DNA from: Cyclina sinensis
Taxonomy: Eukaryota > Mollusca > Bivalvia > Venerida > Veneridae
DNA: 64,000 nucleotides
Assembly (NCBI GenBank): GCA_012932295.1
Contig: JAAONU010000003.1
Coordinates: 31,296,361 to 31,360,360 of the forward strand
Direction of reading: 5' to 3'
Both the position numbers and the translations under genes were made by a program. The notes beneath the pieces were generated by a model. The model worked only from the letters and a program-made list of their open reading frames with translations. It ran no database searches and was not told where the DNA came from. Positions 1 to 11,869 of the stretch are shown piece after piece (within the stretch, counting starts at the first letter, position 1; the number at the start of each line of letters is the position of its first letter).

Positions 1-197
1 TTGCCAACAAAAGAGGTTCAGTCCACATGCTTCATAATCTTTGCCTTCTGTTCACTTAAATTATTTGAATAATGAAGATACTCAAGTGCATATAGGCGAA
101 AACAAACACTTCTTATACTTTGCATATCCGTGTTATATATGGAGCAAACTGAATTTGGAAACGGAAGGAAAAGACACATGGATTTCATACTTAACGT

Positions 198-1149
198 TTA
201 TTTTCCAACAACCCCTGTATTTGGATAGATTTGATACAGCAGAAAGCCGGAGAACGTGCTGTAAGCGTAACCGTAAAGGTATTCATCCGCGTCAACATTC
301 TGTATGGTCACATTATCTCCTTGCTTTAGCTCGAGAATAGCAGTCATAGCGGAAGTGGTGTAGGCGCCATCTTGACCTCGCAGGTAGATGTTGCCCTTTC
401 CTTGTCCATTCTGCGTTATTCGGTAGTGAGTTGTGTGTGCACCGTAAGCCATCAGCGTGACTGAAAACACGTAAGTCCCCTCTACAGGTGCTCTAAAATC
501 CCCCGCAAACTTATTATAAGCATTTCCTAAATTCGTGATGACGTCATCAAAAACAATAGGTTGGTTTGCGCCAGCATGCTCAATGTGATGGGATCCGACA
601 GCGGCATAGAACGCCACATTTACTTCGTTTTCTGCCCTGGCAATACGAAACTCTTGAGCTGCAAGTAAGCACAACAACGATTTTAGTCATATAATGGCAA
701 GTCCTAACAAAGTCGTTTGTAGGAGCAATTCAGTGGTTCAATGTTAACGCGCTGGACTGGTAACACAGGGGTTTCAAGTTCGATGCCCCACTCTTCCACT
801 AACATTAATAATTGTCTTACGGATGGAACGTTAAACCGAGGTCCATGTATCAGTGCTATACACTGAGCATGGAAAAAGATACAGGGATGTCTCTGTATCG
901 GGATGCCTTCTGTATCTTACACTATCCCCCACAAAATAAAATAATTGATCTCTGCAGGGGGCGTCGGTCATATGGGCAACCGGTACTGACGATATATTAA
1001 CTTAAAAAGACTTGATTTTTAATGGGGTTAAACGTCAGTTTTAACAGCTGTGGTCATATCCCGTCGATCAGTCCACCTAACAAGTATTCCCGTGTATCCA
1101 ACCAGTTTACTAACCAGTTTCTGACTACTTCCTCACTTGATTCAAACTC

Positions 1150-1189
<40 letters not shown>

Positions 1190-2163
1190 TTAAGTAGTAT
1201 GCACCATTAGACAGCTCTTTGTCAGTAGAGTACTAAGGCCAACAGTGACTTGATCTATGTTTTTTTAACTTTACTCACGTAAATGCTTCTCTTTTTTAAG
1301 TAATTCATCTATTCCAAGTTTTCATCGCGAAAGAAAGAAAAATGTATGTGCTGGCAATTTTCTCACGACAGAATATATTCTACTATATGCCGGATTATGA
1401 ACAAAATATTTCCCTTCTTATGTAACAAACCGAACGGGTATATTATCAGATTGAAATCATAAAATCGTATTTCAAAACTAATTTTCAACTAAAAGGGTCA
1501 TTATAAAGCTTTCGACATAATGAGGTTTTGATTAGAGTGTATCTGCAGCCAATGACGTTAAAAACGACGACACCGACAACAACAGCAACATAAAAAAATC
1601 CATCGACTTAAAAATATACGAGAATGGGTTTCTTTAAATACTAAAAAAGCATTTTCAAACTTACCAGCCAGCCGTTTCATACCATCTTGAATCGTAGATT
1701 TGTCATGCGTTTGGTGATCGTTACGTTTTAGTTTGGTCTCGTCGACACCTTCAAAGGTTTGGTTTCCATCTGCCACTCTGTTTATCCAGGATGTAAGATC
1801 GGTCGCTTTTCCAAGAATGTCAGGACTCTCTGTCAAAAGAATTGACTGCAGTTTCTTTTCATTCTGCTGGTTCTGTGTTTTAAGCGCGACAATTTCGCCT
1901 TGTAGATTTGTAATCTGTTCCTGATTTTTTGCTTGAATAAAAGAAATGTAATCTTTAAGACTGGCTACCTCCTCTCGTAGTTGTACATTGTCACGTTGTA
2001 GGTCATTATTCCGGGATTCAAGACGCTCTAACCGGTTCACAACGTCAACGAGATGCTCTGCTGAAATATATTTGTTAGCCGATGACGCCAGGGAGTCAAC
2101 GCCAGTGAATGTATAACACTGGAGCAAACACAAAGCGAAGCAAACAAATATATCACGGGACAT
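198..2163 (-). CDS. Secreted C1q domain-containing protein with coiled-coil neck, two exons
   Basis: The gene reads from 2163 down to 198, with exon 1 at 2163-1665 and exon 2 at 658-198. The donor is G|GTAAGT just below 1665. The acceptor is a pyrimidine-rich tract ending TTGCAG at 659. Exon lengths of 499 and 461 nt give 960 nt, which is 319 codons plus TAA, and the phase-1 junction restores an Ala codon. Residues 1-24 look like a signal peptide (MSRDIF then a hydrophobic FALCLL stretch). Residues about 36-105 are a charged heptad-like coiled coil (LVDVVNRLERLE, LREEVASLKDYI). Residues 181-313 form the C1q fold, from VAFYAAVG through APVEGTYVFS and LKQGDNVTI to the closing FSGFLLY. Known bivalve C1qDC proteins of this layout are secreted lectin-like pattern-recognition molecules that trimerise through the coil. 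The ligand here is unknown. No collagen repeat is present. An AATAAA overlaps the stop codon (202-197). Confidence 0.9.
721..960 (+). repeat. tRNA-derived SINE fragment
   Basis: The 5' part resembles a tRNA: an A-box-like segment around TTCAGTGGTTCAATG and a B-box-like AGTTCGATGCC at 778-788. It is followed by a body containing ACGTTAAACCGAGGTCC and TATACACTGAGCATG, a layout common in invertebrate SINEs. No intact tRNA fold is evident, so it is not a tRNA gene. The 3' limit is uncertain. Confidence 0.55.
1019..1150 (-). repeat. Partial copy of the SINE family seen at 36854-37138
   Basis: The segment from GGGGTTAAACGTCAGTTTTA through TCATATCCCG, ACCAGTTTACTAACCAGTTTC and GACTACTTCCTCACTTG aligns with 36864-37000. 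The tRNA-like head of the family is missing here because the copy is truncated next to the GA repeat. The orientation is minus relative to the window. Confidence 0.75.
1152..1187. repeat. (GA)18 microsatellite
   Basis: A perfect GA dinucleotide run of 36 bp abuts a truncated SINE. Confidence 0.98.
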
Positions 2164-4046
2164 TTTCTTTCTTGATTCACTATGTCGATATTACACTGAC
2201 AAGATTAGCTTTATCAAAAATGTGAAAGCGATAGACTACATAAAGTCTGACATTGAGGGATCTGTAAAAAGTTTATCACTGGCTTTGTTCTTCAAAAGTG
2301 TTTGTATACCAGGCATGCTGGTTTGTTATCAATTTTAACCGACTTTCATTCTGTGAATTTTTACCGTTACAAACCTTAACACTTATGCTATACTTTTGAG
2401 TAATTCTTTACTAAACGTAAACATCAAGTTTTAGATGTATTTATGTTATATATGCGCAACCACATTTCCAAAGTTATTCAAGCCTACTGAAATAAATGGC
2501 TTTTTTTGGCATTTGAAATAGATTCTGAATATACGTTAACGCAGAATTACTACCTCTGTTGAGCTACCCTTAACGTTATGATGACATCAAATATCAGTTT
2601 TAGAAGTTAAGAACTAATTTTTTTTTATATTTATAAACTATTGTTTTTAATAATCGCGTTTCACCTAATGCATGATATTATGCCCCTCCAAATGAAGTAG
2701 TTTCTGTTATATTTCTTGAATTTTCTTTATATTATCCTACCATTTCAAGTAAACAACATTATTAATAATTCTATAAATTACTACGTATTCCGATTTTGCC
2801 TGTACTTTTTATTACTTTTTTATTTGAGGCAGGAGAAAAGACTGTAACATTTAAACAAGTACTCTTTTCATAACCGATGACTTATCTTTCGGCTGTATTT
2901 CTTTGTGTTGCATTACATTTGCGTTTCAAGCGTGAAACTGGAAACCTAACAGTAATAAATCATACTTGTTTACCAGTACGAGTACTTGAAATTAACTATA
3001 TTTAAAGAAATTGGTAGAACCCTCATACATGACCTTGTATTACAAATGTTGGTGATAAGAACAACCAGATATAGAAACAACTCTTAGCCTGCATGTATAT
3101 CTGATCTATCTGCTTTAACCATGTTTGTTGCCAAACTGGAATGATTTCAGTAACAATGCTTCTATTTTCCAATTCTGTCGTTCTTAATCAAGTCTTGAAA
3201 ATAATTAATTTGACAGTATGTTATGTTTGTAATTCAGGTTTATTTAAAACACATTAGTACTGGCACTAGAGTTAATAGCTGTTCGCTTGTGAAAAAATCT
3301 AAATACCTCAGCGAGTAAGAAGTAGTGTTCGTGATATCACCGCTTGTGATTTCTTCCTCGAATCTTACCAGAGAATTGCCAGGTTTGCCAAAAGAAATTT
3401 AGTAACAAAGACATCATATGAAAGAAATACATTCAGAAGTTATAGTACTATATATTCTCTAACTGGATCTCTGTCAACGAACGTTGTATCCGCCAAAATT
3501 ACGCACAGTATTCTCAAGATTTTATGGACACGGAGCACATGATCAATCCAAATGACTGGAACATGCTTACGTAATTGTCAAAGAGCACTGTGCTGAGATG
3601 TTTTCATTAAATACGGTTGGTTCTGGTTTTATATTAACAAGCTTGGGAAGACCGTATTGCTTCTATTTGATAGGTGCGTGTAATGCACGTGATTCTCTAA
3701 AAGAGGTAGAACGATTGCACGATTGGGTACAATTAGTACTGTCGTATAACTCGTAAGTCATACCATGATTGTACTATTACCATACGTATCAAGTATAAAA
3801 GGAAATATTACATACTTTATACTCGTCTTTTTTTCTCTTCAAGTACAATTACACAATTTTAGATCTGCTATCTTATATCTTCGCAATTGTAAATGTGAAC
3901 ACACACTCTCCGATACAGGAGATATTCTAGCTCAGAGAGACTTGATTTCTTGAAAAATGAGATTCTTCTAATCTTGTTAAATCATTTCCAACTAGACATA
4001 TACAAAGCGTTTTTCAATTGAAATATACAAAACGTGCTTCTGGGGG
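2164..4046. other. Upstream region of the C1q gene; no gene seen
   Basis: This AT-rich DNA holds the presumed promoter of the C1q gene. I find no convincing TATA box close to the minus-strand start; an ACTTTATG-type stretch near 2240 is the nearest candidate. Only short random frames with no recognisable domain occur here. Confidence 0.5.
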
Positions 4047-4150
4047 ATTAATAACTTTATGGAATGTGAAAGGAACTCTACGGGGAAATTTATCTTCCTT
4101 TATTTATGTTATCAAAGTTAAATGACTTTGTCTAGAATCATTAGTTTCAA
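4047..4150 (+). repeat. Copy 1 of a short four-copy interspersed repeat
   Basis: The segment ATTAATAACTTTATGG...GTGAAAGGAACTCTACGGGG with AAATTTATC and a downstream GACTTTGTC matches 9181-9265 on the same strand. Inverted copies lie at 26617-26672 and 33592-33646. The shared core is ATTAATGA, GTGAA, then CT.C.GGGAAAT. No element family is recognised. Confidence 0.55.
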
Positions 4151-4629
4151 GATTTCTAGATTGATTTTCTTGCAAACCTTTAAGAAGTATATATATTATT
4201 TGATGAAAAGTAGTTGTAGATTTAATAGAAAACCTGAGAAGATATAAACTGGTATGATCCCAATATTGCTCACCATGGCCATTCATTTGAAAACAAAAAG
4301 AAATATCTAGACATTGCCGTATGCCAAATACAGGCATATCCTCTAATGTAACAGGAGGTCAAAGGTTCAAGTAAAGACAGAGGCTAGTTCTGACAGTTGT
4401 TGAGTAAAAAATAGTTTCCGATTGCACGTTCGCCTTACGCCTGGTATATAGGACAATGAGTTTGGTTTTAAATTAATACTATAATAGAGGAGTCTCACGG
4501 CCCTCTTAAGATAATAAACAAGCACTTCACTTTTAATATGGTTTTCCTATTTCTATCTATATTTGGATTGTGATCTTCGGCATAAGGCTGGCAATAACCA
4601 AAGATAAATATAACATTTACTGAAAACCC

Positions 4630-5510
4630 TCACTAATAATGTTCTACAATAAAATTTAGAATTCCGGAGTTTGTAGTTTCAGACAAGTAGATTTTTCCTA
4701 GGTATAAACCTGTTTAAGTTTTGACCATAGTACCAGTATTGACCCCAGGGTGTAAAGACTGAAAAATGTCGACATAGATTTTTTGGACAATGTTACTCAC
4801 CAAATCTCAGAAATCAGGCCTTCGTAGTTTTAGGTTAGAAGAATTTAAAAAAATCCTTTATATGAACGCATGACTTCCGGAACAGTGCCAGTAGTGGATC
4901 CAATGGTAAAGTTTCAAGATTATAGGTAGATGTTTTTCTAGAAAATGCTGCCTACCAAATTTCAAAACTATGGGCCTTGTTGTGTCCGCTATGAAGATTT
5001 CAGAACGAGATATCAGTATTCAAAAAAAAACCCGTTATGCAGTTTATAATAACAAAATCTTGGTACAAATCCACCAGATACCGCTATGGATAAAATTCAC
5101 TGGACCATACTGGTTTAGTCAAGAAGATTCCTAATGACTTTCTTTTATGTTTCTATGTACTAGTAAACCTGTGATCCGTCTGCAGTGTTCAGCCAATAAT
5201 AACTGATAATAAATGAGAGATTGATCAACTTCTGAAGAAGTCCACAATACAATTTAATCTACCACATTTCAGAACTCTTGGCATTCCGATTTCAGACAAG
5301 AAAATTTCTAAAAACTTTTCTACACTTCTTTTTTTGTAACAGGGGGGTGGGGTGGGGGAGGGGATATCAGTGATTACCCAAAGGACATCACAAGAAAAAT
5401 CTTGTCCACGGGTTATGCTGCATACCAGACTTCAAACCTCTATGCCTTGAAGTTACAGGCGGAAGATTAAAAAAGTTTTTAAAGTTTTAATTTAAGTTGT
5501 CCAAAGCAAT
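4630..5510. repeat. Degenerate tandem region, ~150-bp units
   Basis: A recurring phrase of the type AAATTTCA..ACTATGGGCCTT followed by TTTCAGACAAGAAGATTTTT appears near 4660, 4801, 4960, 5268 and 5428. Units are strongly diverged. The interval includes a G-rich stretch (5341-5362). This resembles the tandem cores of the elements at 32 kb and 62 kb, but no matching ends were found. Confidence 0.5.
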
Positions 5511-6180
5511 TATACTTTTGAAGAAAACGGAATTCATTTAACAATTCTTTAAAGTTTAAAGGGAGGATACGTTATTTTAAGCAAATTGTTGTAACGTGAC
5601 AGTCGACGATGAACAAAGCTCAACATTATCATCTAGAGCTCAGGTGAGCTTACAAGCTTGTAACAGTTTTATTTAGTAACTGTAAAACTTCATTCCTTGC
5701 TTCTGATCAAAACACTGCTAGAAATCTCGAATAGGCTACGACTGTAATTTTCAACAACATGTGTTTTTAACCTAATGCATCGGAACAAACATATCTGTGA
5801 AACGTCGTGTCCAAAATAAAATACTGATCAATTCTATTTACAATTATATTAACTGATATGAATTCGACAAAATTTTATTGTTCATTCTGCTATCATTATA
5901 TTGAAAGACCTAAATGTTTTAAGAATATTTGAATAAAACAGAAAAAATAAATATGATCTTAGCAACTCATTCACCAATTTTTTATTTTATTTGTAAGAAT
6001 GACACAACTCATCATATTTTTATAGTATCTCCACTGGTGTAACTGGTGTAAACAGTTTTTCGTTTTCTGTCCTTCCCTGTTTGTTTGTTTGTTTTTGTTT
6101 GAATTGTTATTTGTTTATATTGTGATGACCATTATACATGTGTTTTAACTACACTTTACCGACACAACATACTACATATT
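5511..6180. other. AT-rich non-coding DNA
   Basis: No gene is seen. The last part (6040-6180), with GTTTGTTTGTTTG runs, may belong to the same decayed retroelement 3' end as 6346-6480. Confidence 0.4.
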
Positions 6181-6345
6181 ATGTTGATTATATTGAATAT
6201 TGTGTTGATTATATTGAATATTGTGTTGATCATAATGAATATTGTGTTCTTTATATTGAATATTGTGATGATTATATTGAATACTGTGTTGATTTGTTGA
6301 TTATATTGAATATTGTGATGATTATATTGAATATTGTGTTTATGT
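6181..6345. repeat. Tandem repeat, 21-bp unit (about 8 copies)
   Basis: The unit GATTATATTGAATATTGTGTT recurs with small variants (CATAATGAAT, TACTGTG). The open frame across it is a by-product of the 21-bp period (a multiple of 3) and reads as monotonous Tyr/Cys/Asp repeats, so it is not called a gene. Confidence 0.9.
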
Positions 6346-6480
6346 GTTTATTTCTGTCTGTTGTAAGTACCATTGTTCGTCTGATGTCTTGTTTTTGTAT
6401 GTATTTGTAATGTATTCATAGGCTTTTTAGCCTAAATGATTGAAATAAATTTGTCTGTCTGACTGTCAGTCAGTCTGTAA
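6346..6480 (+). repeat. Possible 3' end of a decayed LINE
   Basis: The segment TGTATTCATAGGCTTTTTAGC, then CTAAATGATTGAAATAAA and a short (CTGT/CTGA)n tail resembles the 3' UTR ending of bivalve LINEs. The LINE at 44.3 kb also ends with a GGCC...AAGGCTTAAATAA motif. No coding sequence remains. Confidence 0.3.
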
Positions 6481-8204
6481 CGTTTGAGGATTGTGAAAAA
6501 CCTGTAGTATAATTTCATCATCAACAAGAAATAAGTTCTTTGTTCTTATAGTTGACAACATAGAAGACACGTGTTAAGATTTAAAACATCAAGCAGTCAA
6601 TTTCTAAGAATTTTGGTTGCACGCAAAACCTTCATTTATTGTCTCTGAGTGTAAAAGCAATTCCTAATTGATTTATTATTTGCTCAACTGATATCGGACA
6701 CTTTACCGACCACTTTGTTATTAAAGCAGTCTAGATATGATCAATTCTTACAAGCAAAACATTTAACATAGAATCAAATTGGGAAAACATAGGATGCATA
6801 CAAAATATGTAACAAAAATTCACTCTGGACTGAACCAGTTTTGGTTTTTGATTTGATTTCATGTAACAAAGTAATTTTACCACATGCATTTCAAATGTTA
6901 TACTTCGGATCATGCAGCTTTAAACGGTCTGTAAATTGTGCATCTTTCAACAGTGTTTTCACAAGTATATTTATATCTAAAACGAAACAAAAAGTCCTGG
7001 ATGGTTGCTTTGAGCAAGGCGGGAAATTTGACATGTGACTAATCAGATGTTCTCCTACTAGCCATGATTTTTTATGGGGAAATTGGAAAATCTTTTCCTA
7101 AAATATTTTAAGAATCCTTCACTCAAATAATTTGTAAGGAAAATATTGAAAATACTGTTTAGTTGAGGTTGGTATTTGGTTGTCTTTTCGAATTGCTTGG
7201 CATTGTTTCAGACAGATAGATTTTTCGATTCAACGTCAATTTGTCATCTGTATTTCGCGAGTGGTAAAACATAAAATGTTAGATCTTGTACGATTAATGA
7301 TTTCTTGTTCTTAACAGTTATTTGCATGAATATGTTCTGCATCTAATTTATAGCTTACCGTCACAGGGAGAGTGAACGGCAGGAAAAAGAAGCATGTAAT
7401 GAATTTACAAAGATGTCTTCAATAGACTTGTAAGTGTATATCGTTCAGTCGTATATTTAAGGTACTTCTAGTTTTAGCCGCTATGCACGAGTCTATAAAA
7501 ATATACAATATTAATATACAGATTCATATATATTTGATATGATATATGATCATAGGTTGATTATTATTACGTAACTTATAGGACCCTTTGTATAATGTAT
7601 TTACGTGTCCCATTTCGTTTACGATTACACTGCCAGCCGCGTGACCCTTATATATAAATACATTTCTACATGGACCAACGGAGATACAGGTTGCTGTCAA
7701 GGTGAAGAAGGCATCATGAACGTTCAGGTTGAATTTGATGTCAGGATCAAATGATATTTTCATGTCTGATCTAAATCCTGAAACACTGAGAAGATAGCAT
7801 CCTTGGGCCTTGATTTATGAAAGTAAATCTTTAGTGATTTTTTTTGTATTGTGATTAGAGAATATTTATAATCATTTTGCCATTTTGTGTTTTTGTTTTA
7901 CTACACACATTCATTAAAATGAGTCAAATTAATCTTCTCAGTAATCTAGGAATCTGTTAGTAATTGTTTTACTGAAAGACAATCAGAAACCTTATTAGCT
8001 TGTGCACTGAATGTTTCTTTTCTTTTGTTACAACCAAAGATAAGATTTCAGAGTAAGCGGAGAGAATATTGCACTTGGTATGGTTTCTCGAGTAAGTAAT
8101 AGCTTTCAACTGCATTTGGATAAAGATGTTTTATGTTACACAATATAGATATGAATTAACTCTTTGACTGCAATCTGAAAACTCGTTGGATAATTCTGAT
8201 GAAA
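6481..8204. other. AT-rich non-coding DNA
   Basis: Only short frames without recognisable domains are present. Nothing was identified. Confidence 0.5.
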
Positions 8205-8655
8205 TCAAGAATGTCGGTGGCACCAATGACTGCAACCAAGATGAGCATTAGTCAAATTTGGGTTATTTTGGCAAGGTATCAAACGAACATCCCACCGAAC
8301 ACCCAGGTAATATTTACATCACTTCTTGGTACTGAAGTTTGTCAGAATTACATCACTGGTTCTTAAGATATAGGTCAGAATCTTAACTGAGCTGTTTTAA
8401 GATCCAGGGCCATAATCACGCGAAAATCAACCAACTAGTTTATCTAGACAATATCCCGATCTTCGTTTGTTAGTCAGGTTAGATTGAATTTAAGCCACTG
8501 GTTCCTGAGAAATGGCCGAAAATGTAACGTGCTCTACAGTAATAACTATGATATCCCGAAAACAAAATGGCGACAGAAGGGCAGTGAGATAGACAAACGG
8601 ACGGAGGGACGGTCCGGCGACGATATGCACCCCTTTGGGTAGCATAATAAACTGA
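8205..8655 (+). repeat. Mobile-element fragment ending in a GGACGGAGGGACGG tract
   Basis: A higher-GC segment contains GTATCAAACGAACATCC and two phrases ending in ACTGGTTCTTAAGATAT / CACTGGTTCCTGAGAAATGG. It closes with ACAAACGGACGGAGGGACGG and CGACGATATGCACCCC. The GGACGGA tail is the same device that ends the tandem-cored elements at 32.9, 61.6 and 63.5 kb. Confidence 0.5.
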
Positions 8656-9180
8656 ATCTGCTTTAAAGCCCTAGTTTAAAAAAGAACTACATTCAGTTCA
8701 AACGTTGTAAAGGCGTTACCTAATATTACATCGAAACTATTTTCAATCTGTTCTGCGTTTTCTTCTTTGGGGACATATTGTCAGACAAGACAGTTAAATA
8801 AGGCATATTTGCCCTTGTTGAAAGAACATTTTTAATTAAAAAAATGTATGAACTGTTCTTTCAGTAATAGTTTTGTCTCTGCTAATCTTTTGCAGAGTGT
8901 GCGTACATTTTGTCGAAATTTCATCAGATACAAACAAGACATGACTACATGGCTGAAACAAAAGATATCTAGACGTCTCATCTATTTTTAATTTACAAAA
9001 AAGACGGCTAAAAATAATAGCTTTTGCCTACGCTATGGTTTTACATCGATCTAGTCGGTTCTTCAACTTAATTGTAATGATGCAAAAATGGATTTGACAG
9101 ACTTATTAAATCTTCTGAAATAAAGACATAAATGAAGCAGTATTTAAATTTAAATGGTAATGTACAAATGTGTTGGGGAT

Positions 9181-9265
9181 ATTAATGACGTCATTAAAGG
9201 TGAATGAAATTCTACAGGGAAATCTGTTATCCTAAATTCTTAGTAAACGAATCATTTTGTCTATA
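9181..9265 (+). repeat. Copy 2 of the short four-copy interspersed repeat
   Basis: ATTAATGACGTCATTAAAGG, then TGAATGAAATTCTACAGGG, then AAATCTGTTATCCT, with TCATTTTGTC downstream, aligns with 4047-4150. Confidence 0.55.
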
Positions 9266-9858
9266 TATATTGGTTTCACTTTCTCTTCTCTTTAACCCTT
9301 TTTATCGAAATTTCTGACATATTATTATTAGTATTTCTGAGAATTCAATACAGGACAATTCTTTATTTTATGATGTAGTCGCGTGGTTCAAATATTAAAG
9401 TAATCAGATTTTAGAACGTCTAGATAGATATATAAGCAAGGCTTTTCTCAAAATATAAATATCACGCTTTATGTGTCACTTAATTGGATGTTTCGGATGT
9501 ATTTGTCACGGAAGTCTTACTGTGTTTCCGCCATTTGTCTAAGTCTGCTTCCTAAAGGCGCGAAAGACATGCAACCACAAATATATAGTGATGTACTGTA
9601 TTCACTTACTAGAGGAGTCACGATAAAACTACCATGATTTAATTAATTTACTGACAGATTTCATGTCGATTAATTTAAATGTTTTCAAAAACTTTACAAA
9701 CAAATTAAGTTCCTGGTACATGGAACAATTAACAGAATAGCCTGGGGAAGCATCAAATCAACAATATCTGTGAGATGGTACACCAAAATACTCTCGCTGA
9801 ACTTAGGTATGTGAAGTTGGCTTGTACATTGTACATCGTAGTTCAGCTTGTAATTCGC

Positions 9859-10203
9859 CAATTACAAGCTAGTAGTTGGGAATTCAGCTTGTAGTTCAAC
9901 CCAGATACATCAGCATACGTTACATTTGAATTACAAGCTAGTAGTTGGGTATTCAGCTTGTAGTTCGGACCAGATACACCAGCATACGTTATATTTGAAT
10001 TACAAGCTAGTAGTTGGGTATTCAGCTTGTAGTTCAGCCCAGATACACCAGCATATACAATATTTGAATTACAAGCTAGTAGTTGGGTATTCAGCTTGTA
10101 GTTCGGACCAAATACACCAGCATACGTTATTTTTGAATTACAAGCTAGTAGTTTGGTATTCAGCTTGTAGTTCAACCCAGATACATCAGCATACGTTATA
10201 TTT
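9859..10203. repeat. Minisatellite, 69-bp unit x 5
   Basis: Units start at 9859, 9928, 9997, 10066 and 10135, an exact 69-bp period. Each contains ATTACAAGCTAGTAGTTGGG and a nearby AGCTTGTAGTT, so every unit carries an internal inverted repeat. Because 69 is divisible by 3, both strands stay open (110 and 103 codons) and read as 23-residue repeats. I consider these frames artefacts: there is no signal for expression and the array edges are also the frame edges. A partial unit lies at 9841-9857. Confidence 0.95.
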
Positions 10204-11700
10204 TAATTACGAAACTATCAAGCTGCTTCATGCGTAAGTTTGAAATAACTGCAACGATTTTCTAAACTGCTTAGCAAATTCAGCAAAACGCCATTGCAAA
10301 TAGGTTATATCTTTTTGCCAAGATCTTGACAACAAGTATAAACAATTTGACGGGCGTGAAGCAGTAATTTTACTGAACCTTTCACCTGTCAGTGACCATT
10401 GTTTTAGGTTCTTAATGCCTTAACAGCATGCTCCTATAACCTGATTAAGCAGCACAACTGAAACACGCCACATCGTCATAATATGAGAGAAACTCTACTT
10501 ACAAATAATACCGATATAATTATTCAATATATAAAACCTTTGAGTCTTAACTCGTCAATCTTATGGTCGTTGTCTCTTCTGGTACGACTAAATATATTAA
10601 CTTATACCAAAAATAATATTTTTTGACTTTATAAACAGACACATGTGCAGTTTCAAGCATTCCATATCCATCACTGACTCAAATCTTATAGATAACTTGA
10701 GATATTAATACGGAGAGAATAGATCGCTCTAATGACTGAATATAATTGAGAACATATTTCAAACAGCCTAAATCTTGTCTCATAGCTATAGTCAACATAG
10801 TGGTAGTCGTACTAAAATCCGTGCCAACATTTTTGGGTTATAAAGCTTAAAAAGTAAGAAAAACTATGTTTTTTTTTAGTTTTAGTTTTACTTTACCAGG
10901 TACATGTTGGCGTCACACTTTAAGGAATCACAATTTATATGAAACAGTGCAGTTTGAATAATATTATACTCATTCGTTTGCAATGTGAACAGTTCCTGAC
11001 GTAAAGAATTTGCATTAGTACCGTAGTACCATCATAGTTTACTACTGGAGTTCCTCTTCCAGTCAACCCTCATTTAGAAATTTAGAAATTTTGTTTTCTT
11101 GTGTCCATACCGGTATATCTTTTTTCAACTTTCCTGCATTAAAATACAAGATGCTTTCTGTTATTTCTAAAGCAATGTTCAATACAATATATGTTCTCAA
11201 AAATGAGAAATGTAACATAAAACTATTATGCTTTATTCTAGTCGACAGATGACGCTAATGAATTTTTTTCTATTTTCTTCATAAAGTATAAGATGAAAGT
11301 GAATGAAACTAATCCTATCTCGTCTTGTTTTTATTTTTTTTAATGAAAAAGAAGTGAAAGCGAATTTTTTCTTCTAATAATCGATATAACTGTCTGTGAT
11401 AAGGGTACCTCTGCAAGAAATTTTAGACCTACAAGAATGACTGACATCATCCTCGAACAAAAACGACCGTGAAAAAATATCATATATATAATAAACTGCT
11501 TTTATGTTTTCTCATAAACGTTCCACTGTACAGTTATCTATGAAAAACGGTAAAACTTCTAGGAGTTAACAATGTTGGTCGACATAATCACAGGTGAAAC
11601 ATGTTTTTTTTTCTTTATTTCTAGAGCTAGTGTCAAACAGTATATCAGTTGGCAGTAATAAAACAAAGACAGTAGACCCCTTTTCTCCGGCCCACCTCGG
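10204..11700. other. AT-rich non-coding DNA
   Basis: No gene, RNA or mobile element was recognised. Confidence 0.5.
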
Positions 11701-11726
11701 CGGGACGGTAATAGGATATAGAGGAT

Positions 11727-11863
11727 ATTTGTTTGTTTCAGTGAAATACCAATTTTATTTCACGTGTGAATACCAAAAACACTTGCGTAGCCACGAGTGA
11801 AAATGTCAGTTTTTTGGTCTTCACGAGTGAAATGAAATTGATATTTCACTGAAACAAACAAAT
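11727..11863. mobile_element. Foldback MITE with 37-bp inverted repeats
   Basis: The left arm 11727-11763 begins ATTTGTTTGTTTCAGTGAAA. The right arm 11827-11863 is its reverse complement with two mismatches. The loop contains GTAGCCACGAGTGAAAAT. The flanking TATAGAGGATATTTGTTTG is also the terminal sequence of the elements at 15091-15279 and 44704-45222, so all three are related. There is no coding capacity. Confidence 0.85.
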
Positions 11864-11869
11864 GAATTG

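Larger units (their letters stand above)
659..1664 (-). other. Intron of the C1q-domain gene, carrying repeat insertions
   Basis: This 1006-bp interval has GT-AG borders when read on the minus strand. It holds a tRNA-like SINE segment (721-960), the tail of a second SINE family (1019-1150) and a GA microsatellite (1152-1187). The remainder is AT-rich with nothing recognisable. The reading frame of exon 1 runs on into the intron as a low-complexity Cys-rich stretch, which is not expected to be translated. Confidence 0.8.

Noticed and set aside
1558..1664. Extension of C1q exon 1 into a Cys-rich tail
   Set aside because: A good donor at 1665/1664 and an in-phase C1q exon make intron read-through the less likely reading.
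6138..6410. 90-codon Tyr/Cys-rich frame
   Set aside because: It is a translation of the 21-bp tandem repeat plus random flanks.
9859..10203. CRISPR array
   Set aside because: Units are contiguous with no unique spacers, and the DNA is eukaryotic.
9843..10237. Two overlapping opposite-strand frames of 110 and 103 codons as repeat proteins
   Set aside because: They exist only because the 69-bp unit is a multiple of three. Their edges coincide with the array and no gene signals surround them.
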